Counted from the first letter of the stretch, positions 51,701-58,539 are shown. The stretch is DNA of 64,000 nucleotides from Bradyrhizobium manausense (GCF_018129685.1 NZ_JAFCLG010000008.1:186001-250000); one strand, 5' to 3'. Notes: a model not told the origin generated them from the letters alone. Numbers and translations: made by a program.

Positions 51701-52130
51701 TGGCTGCGCCCAGCAGCAGCGTCTCGTCGCGGCCGCGGCGGTTGAGGATGCGGTCGGTGAAGACGTGGCCACGTTCGAGGTCGGAGGCGATCTGGATCTC
51801 GTCGACGGCGAGGAAGGAGACGTCGAGATCGCGCGGCATCGCCTCGACGGTGGAGACCCAATAGCGCGGGTGCTTCGGCTTGATCTTCTCCTCGCCGGTC
51901 ACCAGCGCGACCGCGTCCGCGCCGACGCGGGCGACGATCTTGTTGTAGACCTCGCGCGCCAGCAGGCGCAGCGGCAGGCCGATCAGGCCCGAGGAATGCG
52001 CCAGCATCCGTTCGATGGCGAGATGGGTCTTGCCGGTGTTGGTCGGCCCGAGCACCGCGGTGACGCCGGCGCCAGGCACGCGATCGGACGGCGCGCGCTC
52101 GGAAGCGTAGGGGGAGGAGGAAAAGGCCAT
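48729..52130 (-). CDS. SUV3-like RNA/DNA helicase with long disordered C-terminal tail
   Basis: A 1133-residue helicase. Walker A is G28-P-T-N-T-G-K-T35 and the DExx box is D110-E-I-Q113; motif VI is Q-V-A-G-R-A-G-R. This is the mitochondrial SUV3 type, known also in alphaproteobacteria. The conserved part ends near residue 830. The remaining 300 residues are low complexity: an Ala/Glu/Pro stretch (P-A-E-E-A-A-A-P-A-E) and then a charged block (R-D-K-G-R-D-N-R-G-R-D-R) that should bind RNA. The ATG at 52130 avoids an upstream extension that is only the translation of a repeat element. Confidence 0.9.
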   Translation of the reverse strand: MAFSSSPYASERAPSDRVPGAGVTAVLGPTNTGKTHLAIERMLAHSSGLIGLPLRLLAREVYNKIVARVGADAVALVTGEEKIKPKHPRYWVSTVEAMPRDLDVSFLAVDEIQIASDLERGHVFTDRILNRRGRDETLLLGAATMRPIIERLLPGVSMITRPRLSQLEFAGDRKITRQPRRTAIVAFSADEVYAIAELIKRQHGGAAVVLGSLSPRTRNAQVEMFQNGDVDYLVATDAVGMGLNLDVDHVAFASDRKFDGYQFRRLTPAEFAQVAGRAGRATRNGTFGTTGRCGPFEPELVNALQNHIFEPVKMLQWRNAKLDFSSLGALQVSLNLAPGHDTLTRAPIAEDMRVLDHAARDVEVRDIAHGKEAVERLWEACQVPDYRKLSPAAHAELVTTLYGFLMQKGCIPDSWFAAQIDQADRVDGDIDTLSARIAQIRTWTFVANRPDWLKDPERWQGTAREVENKLSDALHERLTERFVDRRTSVLMRRLRENTSLNTEIGKTGEVIVEGHVIGRLDGFTFAPDAAEAGSDAKALQAAAQAVLAGEINARAEKLGNAPDDQFVLTSDGTIRWTGDAVARLTAAEEALHPRIRIISDERLTGAPREKVQARLDLWLKTHIEKLLGPMFELSKAEDVTGIARGIAYQLVEALGVLERPKIASELKDLDQPSRATLRKYGVRFGAYHIYFPGILKPAARALAALLWALKQDNVDLSALSGAQHLASSGRTSFPVDKALPRDAYRVLGYKQAGERAVRVDILERLADLIRPALAWRENSPGEKPAGAFDGRGFVVTQAMTSLTGSAGEDFASVLRALGYRMEKRAPLPPKPAAPVAAETPATEASAETPATEEAAAPVADTAIEATAEPVTVEDAPGMEQQDEPAPEEPAFEASPEAPVTPEDAPGIAPPAEEAAAPAEAAVEAAPAETAAAEAAASPDAAAPVEAAAAPAEPELVEVWRPGGRHEDRKPRHERHRHQRHHQRPQQAGAEAGAAAPAEGEAAQSADGEKRNERHRHGGGHRRDGARDFRKPREGGAEGAPRPEGRDDRNRSFQGKDRDNKDRNRDNKKFAGDRDKGRDNRGRDRDKGRDRQGGPSLRPYASSANPRERDRPADPNSPFAKLAALKEQLSGRKE

Positions 52131-52200
52131 GTCTGCCGGGTTAGGTAATGGCTGATGGGGGCGAATGTCAGGGCTATCTGGGGCGAAGGGATGCCGAGCT

Positions 52201-52373
52201 GTCATGCCCCGGCTTGCCGCCTTCGCTAAAGCTACGGCGGGCCGAGCACCCCCGCGGGCCTCGGCGTAGCCTTGGCGGAGCCGGGACCGGGGCATCCAGT
52301 ACGCCGCGGCCCCGCCGGCTCAACCACAAACGCCTCGGCGTGCTGGATCGCCCGGTCAAGCCGGGCGATGACA
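52201..52373. repeat. Dispersed palindromic element, family E
   Basis: Outer arms TGTCATGCCCCGGCTTGCC and GGTCAAGCCGGGCGATGACA. An inner block with GCTAAAGCTACGGCGGGCCG and CTCGGCGTAGCCTTGGCGG recurs in the copy at 53992. It lies just upstream of the helicase gene. Confidence 0.85.
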
Positions 52374-52469
52374 CCGACCGTGTGGGAGCAGCCTCCCCAA
52401 ACCTCGCGCAACTGTCTCACTTTGCGACGCTTTTTCCTGTGCGCTTAAGCTTCGGAACGACTTGAGAAC

Positions 52470-52658
52470 GAATCGCGGCCGAATCGCAGACTCCCCGGTG
52501 AGTCCTGTTACGTTCACGCAACATGTCGCGGGACTCTGATTTCCCTCGCACTAGATGGAGTTTTGGGCCGTCGCACAAGGGACGATTTGGTGACGGATTT
52601 CCTTAAGTTGGGGATGGCGCGGAGTCGAATCAGAATCGGGCAGGAGTCAAATGGATTC
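52470..52658. other. Cluster of ten GANTC (CcrM-type) sites in a non-coding spacer
   Basis: This part of the 779-base spacer between the helicase and DUF3108 genes has no convincing coding frame. GANTC starts at 52470, 52481, 52489, 52500, 52532, 52622, 52627, 52633, 52644 and 52654. About one per 256 bases is expected by chance. GANTC is the target of the cell-cycle methyltransferase CcrM in alphaproteobacteria. What the cluster does is unknown. Confidence 0.7.
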
Positions 52659-52750
52659 CCGGGATTTTTGATGCTGCAGCCCAGGCCCAAGAAAACAACC
52701 CCATGCACAGTAGGCAAGTCGTTGATATTGCTTACGACGCCCCTCCATTC

Positions 52751-52880
52751 GTCATTCCGGGGCGTCGCGCAGCGACGAACCCGGAATCCATGGCGAGACA
52801 AGCACTGCGGCCCGATGGATTCTCAGGTGCGCAATTGCGCACCATAGCTCGCGCCAAAGGGGCGCGCCCCGGAATGACGG
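52751..52880. repeat. Dispersed palindromic element, family A
   Basis: Arms CGTCATTCCGGGGCG and GCGCCCCGGAATGACG, inner GAACCCGGAATCC and a TGCGCAATTGCGCA palindrome in the centre. It lies just downstream of the DUF3108 gene. Confidence 0.8.
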
Positions 52881-52909
52881 CGGTGGGTGGAGCGCGCGGC
52901 CTAAGGCCC

Positions 52910-53788
52910 CTACTGCGTCTTCGCCACCCTTGGCGGCTGGGCTGTGGTGATGAAGCTGGTCGCTTCCAGCATCGCAGGGCCGAGCGGCGTCGGAACCTTC
53001 AGCCAGAACGGCACCAGGATGCGCGTGCCCGCGATGGGCGCGAACGCGATCTCGATGTTGCGCTGGGCGGAGAGATATTTGATCACGGGGCGATCGGGGA
53101 TGTAGCCGGCGACGGGCACGAAATAGAGCGCGCAGACCACGACCGGGCCGTGATAGCCCTTCTCGGCCTTCACGGTCTCCATGCGCTTGAAATCGAGCTT
53201 GAGCTCGTAGCGCATGCGGCCGTCGAACACGGGCGCGCTGCCGTGGCAGGCCTCCGGCGATAGCGGATCGCCGGTGCCGGGGACGCGCACCAGCGAGGCC
53301 GTCATCGGATCGAACACGCCGCGCCGATGCGCGTCCGTGACGACGATGCGGTCAGGATCGACCGGCGGCTCCGGCACGATGCCGAACTCCTTCACATTGC
53401 CCTTGTCGAGGGTGATGTGGATCTCTTCGGTCTTCTTCGAGGTGGTGGTGGAGGCCTGGTAGGCCGAGGCGACCAGCACGCCGTTGACGACGCGCCCTTG
53501 GCTGGCGCCGGTGCCGGACCCGCCCGCGAAGGATTTCAGGAGGCCTGACGTGCCGCCGGAAGCGGCCGCCGAGAACACGTCGTCCTGGATATCGATGTTC
53601 CAGGCGCCGCGGCCGACCGGAATGCCGGACAAGGTCGCCTCATACTGCGCCTCGAGCTTGCCTTGCGCCGCTGCAGGCGCAGCCCCCCAAACCAATCCTC
53701 CCCACGCCAGCACCAGGGCGCCGACAGCGGCCAAGGCCGGCCTGCCGGCCGACCGCAGCCGGGGCGAGAAGAGGGGAAACGTGTGCAC
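52910..53788 (-). CDS. DUF3108 periplasmic protein
   Basis: A 292-residue secreted protein from a GTG start, with a signal peptide (about residues 1-41, A-A-A-Q). The DUF3108 domain starts L-E-A-Q-Y-E-A-T-L-S-G-I-P-V-G-R and ends with K-V-P-T-P-L-G-P-A-M-L-E-A. It is mostly beta strands, resembling outer-membrane lipoprotein-associated barrels. Its function is unknown. In alphaproteobacteria this gene is commonly next to rpmB, as here, where it is divergent from it. Confidence 0.87.
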   Translation of the reverse strand: MHTFPLFSPRLRSAGRPALAAVGALVLAWGGLVWGAAPAAAQGKLEAQYEATLSGIPVGRGAWNIDIQDDVFSAAASGGTSGLLKSFAGGSGTGASQGRVVNGVLVASAYQASTTTSKKTEEIHITLDKGNVKEFGIVPEPPVDPDRIVVTDAHRRGVFDPMTASLVRVPGTGDPLSPEACHGSAPVFDGRMRYELKLDFKRMETVKAEKGYHGPVVVCALYFVPVAGYIPDRPVIKYLSAQRNIEIAFAPIAGTRILVPFWLKVPTPLGPAMLEATSFITTAQPPRVAKTQ

Positions 53789-53991
53789 GAGACGATCCGA
53801 TCGGGAAGCGTGTGGTTGTTACTTAAGCCGGTTGCTGCGCGAAGCAATGCTTGCAGGCGTCAGAAGCCGGGAACCCAGCGGACTATTCGGCGGCGATTGC
53901 GCCCTTTATGTGATGGTAAGGGGTTTTAAACATTGCCGTTTTGATGATTGGGGAATGCGTCAGGGGCGCACACCTTACCCGCCCATTCCGC

Positions 53992-54175
53992 TGTCATACC
54001 CCGCGAAAGCGGGGTATCCAGTACGCCGGGACGGATCTGGTGGGGACGAGCTCCCAAACGAAGGCCTCTGGGATACTGGATCGCCCGGTCCCGGCTCCGC
54101 CAAGGCTACGCCGAGGCCCACGGGGGCGCTCGGCCCGCCGTAGCTTTAGCGAAGGCGGCAAGCCGGGCGATGACA
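53992..54175. repeat. Dispersed palindromic element, family E
   Basis: Arms TGTCATACCCCGC and AAGCCGGGCGATGACA. It shares the GGTCCCGGCTCCGCCAAGG and GTAGCTTTAGCGAAGG blocks, in inverted order, with the element at 52201. The rest of the 53789-54332 spacer should hold the promoters of the divergent DUF3108 and rpmB genes. Confidence 0.85.
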
Positions 54176-54332
54176 CCTGTTGTGGGGCACGAACCCCGCC
54201 CCAAATCCTTGACTACCCGCCCCTTCCCCCCTATACGTCCGCCCGCTCCCTGCAAGGACGAAAGAATTTGCCCCCGTGGCGCCCCGAATGGCGGCCGCAA
54301 GCATTGGGGGTTTAGACGGAAGGATTTTTGCC

Positions 54333-54638
54333 ATGTCTCGCCGCTGCGAACTGACGGCCAAGGGCCCCCAGGTCGGCCACAAGGTCAGCCACTCCAACAT
54401 CAAGACCAAGCGCCGCTTCCTGCCGAACCTGGTCAACGTGACCTTCATCAGCGAAGCCCTGGAGCGCAACGTGCGCCTGCGCGTCTCCACCAACGCGGTG
54501 AAGAGCGTCGACCACAATGGCGGCCTCGACGCCTTCCTGCTCAAGGCCAAGGCCGACGTGCTGTCGCCGCGCGCCCTCGAGCTGAAGCGCGCCATCCAGA
54601 AGAAGGTCGGCGACGCGCCGGTCAAGAAGGCCAGCTAA
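54333..54638 (+). CDS. rpmB: 50S ribosomal protein L28
   Basis: A 101-residue protein starting M-S-R-R-C-E-L-T-A-K. The L28 signature N-x-V-S-H-S-N appears as G-H-K-V-S-H-S-N-I-K-T-K-R-R-F near residues 15-29, and R-L-R-V-S-T-N-A-V-K-S-V-D follows. It is a component of the large ribosomal subunit. GGAAGG precedes the ATG at 54333. It is followed by a clear terminator, which closes the conserved chromosomal segment before the low-GC island. Confidence 0.97.
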   Translation: MSRRCELTAKGPQVGHKVSHSNIKTKRRFLPNLVNVTFISEALERNVRLRVSTNAVKSVDHNGGLDAFLLKAKADVLSPRALELKRAIQKKVGDAPVKKAS

Positions 54639-54708
54639 GAATTTCCTGATTGGGCGGGGGCTAGGTTGCGTCGCGTGGCGTAGGCTTAGCCAGTAGAGTT
54701 TTGCGTTG

Positions 54709-54737
54709 CGGCCGGATCGGAAGGTCCGGCCGTTTTT
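54709..54737 (+). terminator. Rho-independent terminator after rpmB
   Basis: Hairpin arms CGGCCGGA and TCCGGCCG with loop TCGGAAGG, followed by five T. It lies 70 bases after the rpmB stop and marks the left edge of the low-GC island. Confidence 0.88.
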
Positions 54738-54824
54738 GTTGTTGTATTACTCGCTTAAAAGTAACTATCTTGAATTTCTTCAATTAATGTTTGCAGGCAC
54801 GAATCGATACGTTGGAGTTTTTAG

Positions 54825-55448
54825 GTGCCACTGAGTTTGTTGAAGTTCGTGCGGTTCGTCGTTCCAGCCGCGCTAATGCTTCTCTATGCTAAGTTCCTCG
54901 GACAGTTGACCGGGCTTTGGTCTACCACGCTTCCAGACTTCGAAAAGTCGACGTATCTCCCAATCGTGGTCATTCCCGCTGCCCTCTACTATGTCACGCC
55001 GCTTCGCAAATGGACGAACGCATATCATCACAAGCGCGTCGTCGAGCGACTGCGCGAGGGCCTCGTCAAAATCACCGGATATCCGGATCAGAAGGATCGA
55101 TACACTTGGAAAAAGCTGCGACCGCTCTTCTTTAGCTTGATCGACAGCGACGAGAGTCTCAAACAAAAAGCAAGCTTGGCCTACGCCAATGGCGTCATAT
55201 GGACCTCGTGTGCGGACTCCACGATCTTAGCCCTGCTATTTTTTCTCGTTTCAATGCTGCTCTTCTATCTGAAGATCGAAGAAGCTTTCCCGGCGGGTAT
55301 GGTTTTTGTTTTAATTGCGGTCGTCTCCTTCGCAGGCTCTCTTGTAAGCACCTCTCGTCAAATCGGAATCGGTGCAGAGCAGCTCGAAGTGATCGACCTG
55401 AAATACAAGTCCGAGGTCGAGAAGCGGCTAAACGCTCTTGATAAATGA
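54825..55448 (+). CDS. Hypothetical 4-TM membrane protein of the low-GC island
   Basis: A 207-residue protein starting with GTG (TTGGAG upstream). It has two pairs of hydrophobic helices (about 8-28 and 43-58; 130-150 and 157-176) separated by a basic cytosolic stretch of about 70 residues (K-R-V-V-E-R-L-R-E-G-L-V-K). A helical C-terminus of about 30 residues follows. This layout resembles membrane effectors of defence systems (S-4TM/SLATT-like), but I cannot assign a family. The last 11 bases overlap the DndC-like gene. A hand count of one line of this gene gives 52 percent GC, well below its neighbours, which points to horizontal gain. Confidence 0.78.
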   Translation: MPLSLLKFVRFVVPAALMLLYAKFLGQLTGLWSTTLPDFEKSTYLPIVVIPAALYYVTPLRKWTNAYHHKRVVERLREGLVKITGYPDQKDRYTWKKLRPLFFSLIDSDESLKQKASLAYANGVIWTSCADSTILALLFFLVSMLLFYLKIEEAFPAGMVFVLIAVVSFAGSLVSTSRQIGIGAEQLEVIDLKYKSEVEKRLNALDK

Positions 55449-56481
55449 CCCGGTACTCCTCTCAATCGAAATGACTGCTGAGGCAATACGCGCCAGAAGC
55501 ACAGCACACTGGATCATCGCATTCTCCGGCGGAAAAGACTCGTCTGCTGCACTAAAGATTTTTCTCGCGGCGTACCGTCGCACGAAGGTCAGACTGTCTC
55601 GAATAACCCTGATCTATTGCGATACCGGCGTCGAGAATCCGGTGCTGGACGTCTATGCCAAGGCATTTCTCCAACAGGCCGAGCAGGAATTCGCTCAGCT
55701 TGAGCTATCGATCAAGATAGAGCTACTCAAAGCTCCAATTCCTGATCGCTTCTTCGTCCGAATAATAGGACGTGGATACCCGCCGCCCACCAATAGCTTC
55801 CGATGGTGTACGACCGGATTGCGGATAAAGCCCGTCTCGGAATTCATCGCGAAACAGAACCCAGACGACACAGTCGTCGTCCTGGGTTTGAGGCAGTCTG
55901 AAAGCAGACAGCGAGATCGCGCACTGGCTTTGAGTGCCAATCTCTATTGGCAGAAACAGCGAGAGGGCAAAGGGGATTATGACCTTTTTCTGCCTATTGT
56001 GGAGATGAGTGTGCCGGAGGTATGGGATGCCATCTTCGGCCTATCTCTTCCGACGGCATTAGATAGGTCTGCTTTGGAAGCACTATACCGCGGAGCATCA
56101 GGCGAATGCCCCGTGATCAAAGCTCCAACTGCTCCGCCCTGTGCTTCGGGCAGATTTGGATGTTGGACCTGCACAGTAGTTCGGAAAGACAAATCAGCAA
56201 GCGAGCTAATAAAATCTGGACATTCTCAGCTAAAGCCATTCCTGGCATTTCGAGATTGGCTTGCAGAGTTTCGCAATGATCCAGCTAATCGATGGAAGAC
56301 AAGACGTAACGGGAGCGCCGGATTGGGCCCATTTACGATCGATGCCCGTAAGGAGATTCTCAAGAGAGTCGACTCGCTTGAAGATTTATCTGGAACGACA
56401 ATCATCGACACTGAGGAACGCGGTGTTATTGCCTCTCTCTGGACTATGGACCATTTTGCTCGCTTGGCCTTCAGGCGATAG
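55438..56481 (+). CDS. DndC-like PP-loop ATPase / PAPS-reductase-family protein
   Basis: A 347-residue protein in the form starting at TTG 55438; an ATG at 55471 is possible. PP-loop: F29-S-G-G-K-D-S-S36. Further family marks are C61-D-T-G-V-E, the F-R-W-C124-T segment, and G-L-R-x-S-E-S-R (150-157). A four-cysteine set, C224, C235, C242 and C245 (R-F-G-C-W-T-C-T-V-V), is the DndC-type iron-sulfur signature. DndC takes part in DNA phosphorothioation. This copy is clearly shorter than typical DndC and has no DndA/B/D/E or restriction partners nearby. Sampled GC is 43-50 percent. Confidence 0.85.
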   Translation: MINDPVLLSIEMTAEAIRARSTAHWIIAFSGGKDSSAALKIFLAAYRRTKVRLSRITLIYCDTGVENPVLDVYAKAFLQQAEQEFAQLELSIKIELLKAPIPDRFFVRIIGRGYPPPTNSFRWCTTGLRIKPVSEFIAKQNPDDTVVVLGLRQSESRQRDRALALSANLYWQKQREGKGDYDLFLPIVEMSVPEVWDAIFGLSLPTALDRSALEALYRGASGECPVIKAPTAPPCASGRFGCWTCTVVRKDKSASELIKSGHSQLKPFLAFRDWLAEFRNDPANRWKTRRNGSAGLGPFTIDARKEILKRVDSLEDLSGTTIIDTEERGVIASLWTMDHFARLAFRR

Positions 56482-56546
56482 ATTAAAGATCGAACAGTTC
56501 AAGCCCGCAGACGACCTTGAATGACTTGAGCACCGCTGACGCGCAA

Positions 56547-56762
56547 CCGGCGGCTAGCCCTCGAACTGCGTCCCGTGATACTTGCCTCCCGCGCAGGCTT
56601 CGATCTGCTCTCGCAGGCGGATGAACTGGGCTTCACGCTCATCGGGCCTGATGCGTATGCCGCGCTCAAGGTCGTCGAGCGGGGAGTGTCGAGATCGCGC
56701 AGGGAACCTCGTGGGGGCCGTCCTGCATAGAGAACTAGACGATCAAACGACGTTGCCGCGGA
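56547..56762 (-). pseudogene. Broken duplicate of the DUF1488 gene
   Basis: About 210 bases match the intact DUF1488 gene (homologous part 57329-57535) in the same orientation at roughly 85 percent identity, including TTCGATCTGCT and GATGAACTGGGCTTC. It has lost the 5' and 3' ends and carries at least one frameshift (extra base in GCGGGGAGTGTCGAG against GCGCCGAGGTCGAG). The rest of 56482-56905 holds the end of the island and a presumed promoter for the lipoprotein gene. Confidence 0.8.
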
Positions 56763-56905
56763 TCAAACAGCCAAGCGTATCCAGCGACCGCCTGCTTCGA
56801 CACGACGACCTGCTGTCCCCGTACTAATACCACCTCAGCGAAGGTCCTATTGATCTCGCGCACTGGTTGCGCTTGGGTCGAGTTTTTCCGGCTGGGGATC
56901 TTCTT

Positions 56906-57286
56906 ATGCGTTATTTGAGCGTGGCGGTCTTTGCGACCGCGCTTGCTGGCTGCGCTTCTTCATCATCTGACATCACGGCTACTTACGTCTCGCCGGTGCA
57001 GTATCAACAATACAACTGCCAACAACTCTCGCTCGAGGCGCAGGCGGTGTCCGCCAGAGCCGCGACACTCTCCGGAGCCCAAGACAGTCAGCGCACCAAG
57101 GATCAGGTTGCGACAGGTGTTGCTGTCGTCATTTTCTGGCCCGCGGCGTTCCTGGTCGGCGGTGATAAACAAACCGCCGCCGAACTTGGGCAGATGAAGG
57201 GACAAATGGTTGCGATTGAGCAGGCCTCGATCGCAAAGAAGTGCAACATCCAGTTCCAGGGCAAGCCGCAAGAGCCACCGAAGTAG
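56906..57286 (+). CDS. Small lipoprotein
   Basis: A 126-residue protein with a lipoprotein signal (M-R-Y-L-S-V-A-V-F-A-T-A-L-A-G-C, cysteine at 16) and a mature domain with Y-V-S-P-V-Q-Y-Q-Q-Y-N-C-Q-Q-L. A hydrophobic stretch (V-A-V-V-I-F-W-P-A-A-F-L-V-G-G, about 72-87) and a C-terminal cysteine (K-K-C-N-I-Q-F) follow. This type of small lipoprotein is widespread in proteobacteria and of unknown function. GGGGA precedes the ATG at 56906. It lies between the broken and the intact DUF1488 copies. Confidence 0.85.
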   Translation: MRYLSVAVFATALAGCASSSSDITATYVSPVQYQQYNCQQLSLEAQAVSARAATLSGAQDSQRTKDQVATGVAVVIFWPAAFLVGGDKQTAAELGQMKGQMVAIEQASIAKKCNIQFQGKPQEPPK

Positions 57287-57293
57287 GCTCCCC

Positions 57294-57572
57294 CTACCCC
57301 CGAAAATCAATGCTCCGCAGCACGATGCCCGGCGGCGAGCCTTCGAACTCCGTCGCCTGATACTTGCGTCCCGCGCAGGCTTCGATCTGCTCGCGCAGGC
57401 GGATGAACTGGGCTTCGCGCTCGTCGGGCCTGGTGCGCATGCCGCGCTCGAGATCGTCAAGCGCCGAGGTCGAGATCGCGCAGGCGATCTCGTGGGGGCC
57501 GTCCTGCATCGAGAACTGGACGATGCCGCGGTCCTGTTCGTGGCCGATATAGCGGCCGGGGGTGAGCTTCAT
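57294..57572 (-). CDS. DUF1488-family protein
   Basis: A 92-residue protein containing I-V-Q-F-S-M-Q-D-G-P-H-E-I-A-C-A-I-S-T-S and R-E-A-Q-F-I-R-L-R-E-Q-I-E-A, features of the DUF1488 group. No function is known. It is convergent with the lipoprotein gene (stop-to-stop distance seven bases). A truncated duplicate lies at 56547. Confidence 0.8.
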   Translation of the reverse strand: MKLTPGRYIGHEQDRGIVQFSMQDGPHEIACAISTSALDDLERGMRTRPDEREAQFIRLREQIEACAGRKYQATEFEGSPPGIVLRSIDFRG

Positions 57573-57625
57573 GGGTTACTCCTGCTAAGCGGGGTCTCCG
57601 CGACACGGTGCAAACTCGCCGCGCT

Positions 57626-57764
57626 GTCGTCCTGGCCTAGTGCGCAATTGCGCACGGGGGCCAGGACCCATTGCCCCGGTCGGTGTTGTCGAAGCACGAT
57701 GTGGCACACGTCTCCGCAACAATTCGCTTCGGTGGTTATGGGTCCTGGCTTTCGCCAGGACGAC
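57626..57764. repeat. Dispersed palindromic element, family C
   Basis: Arms GTCGTCCTGGCC and CCTGGCTTTCGCCAGGACGAC. It lies upstream of the DUF1488 gene. The adjoining 57767-57804 is a tandem direct repeat of a 19-base unit (CTGTTTTCAATTCGC-CAC), and 57888-57909 is a CCTCTCCC/GGGAGAGG hairpin. Confidence 0.8.
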
Positions 57765-57937
57765 GGCTGTTTTCAATTCGCACACCTGTTTTCAATTCGC
57801 GCACCTATTTCCACGCGCACGCTTTCGCCGGGAAGACAGCTGCGCGCACCTGCGTCCACGGGCACAGCATCGCCCGGGGCGCGTCGGCCTCTCCCACGAG
57901 CGGGAGAGGCGGGCAACGCGCGCCGCCGCGTCTGCCT

Positions 57938-58234
57938 TCAATCGTCGCCACCGAGCCTCGCGAAATCGTCGAACAGCGCCGTCACCAGCGCGTGGTGCCG
58001 CGTGTCCTCGCCGGGGAGGCGCGCGGCGTAGAGGTTGAGCAGATGGCGTGCCTTCACCGCGGCCTCGGACCACGAGGCGGAGGGCGCCGCCATCATGCGC
58101 TCTTCGAGATCGGACTCGCGCTCGCGCAGCTCCCTGACATGGGCCTCGACGACGGCGATCGCCCGGCGCAGATCCGTCGCCTTCTGTGCGGCCATGCCGC
58201 GATGGCTGTCGAGATCGACCGGGACATCCGTCAT
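57938..58234 (-). CDS. Hypothetical 98-aa protein, paralogue 1
   Basis: A 98-residue, mostly helical protein: a coiled segment (V-R-E-L-R-E-R-E-S-D-L-E-E-R, about 33-46), S-W-S-E-A-A-V-K-A-R-H-L-L-N-L-Y-A, and a conserved end D-D-F-A-R-L-G-G-D. It is roughly 80 percent identical by eye to the gene at 58661. Its ATG overlaps the stop of the upstream gene by four bases (ATGA). No signal or known domain is seen; function unknown. Confidence 0.78.
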   Translation of the reverse strand: MTDVPVDLDSHRGMAAQKATDLRRAIAVVEAHVRELRERESDLEERMMAAPSASWSEAAVKARHLLNLYAARLPGEDTRHHALVTALFDDFARLGGDD

Positions 58235-58539
58235 GACGCGACCTTTGCGTTGGTGGCTTGCACGTCTTGCGCCTGCGCGTCTTTGGTCTGTGCATCCTGG
58301 GCCTGGGCGTCGGCAAGATCGACCGAGCCGATCGATAGCATCTCCGTCATGCCGTGCCCGCCTTCGGCCGGCACCGTGATCATGGTGGCGACGCGGCGCC
58401 AGACCGCGAACGACAGGCCCTCGATCATCTCCTCGTCGGTGACGACCTCATAGGCGCCCGCGGGCAGCAGGCGATCGATGCCGCGGATGCGGAACGGATG
58501 GTTGAACGTGATGGTTTCGCGTCGCGAGCGGATGGACAT
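58231..58539 (-). CDS. Hypothetical protein with DAQAQ-type repeat tail
   Basis: A 102-residue protein. The N-terminal 70 residues contain R-R-E-T-I-T-F-N-H-P-F-R-I-R-G-I and L-P-A-G-A-Y-E-V-V-T-D-E-E-M-I-E-G, a beta-rich domain seen in small rhizobial hypotheticals. The last 25 residues are a degenerate repeat of D-A-Q-A-Q and D-A-Q-T-K units. The start M-S-I-R-S-R at 58539 fits the domain. It lies between two paralogous 98-residue genes and is translationally coupled to the downstream one. Confidence 0.78.
   Translation of the reverse strand: MSIRSRRETITFNHPFRIRGIDRLLPAGAYEVVTDEEMIEGLSFAVWRRVATMITVPAEGGHGMTEMLSIGSVDLADAQAQDAQTKDAQAQDVQATNAKVAS

Noticed and set aside
52131..52295. N-terminal extension of the helicase to 52295
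   Set aside because: The extra 55 residues are mostly the translation of a family E repeat and lack similarity to helicases; ATG 52130 is the natural start.
52470..52658. Chromosomal replication origin suggested by the GANTC cluster
   Set aside because: No DnaA boxes, no AT-rich unwinding stretch, and no dnaA, hemE, gidA or parAB neighbours.
52514..52847. Two overlapping frames of about 95 codons on both strands in the GANTC spacer
   Set aside because: They run into the family A repeat, have no ribosome site and read like translated repeats.
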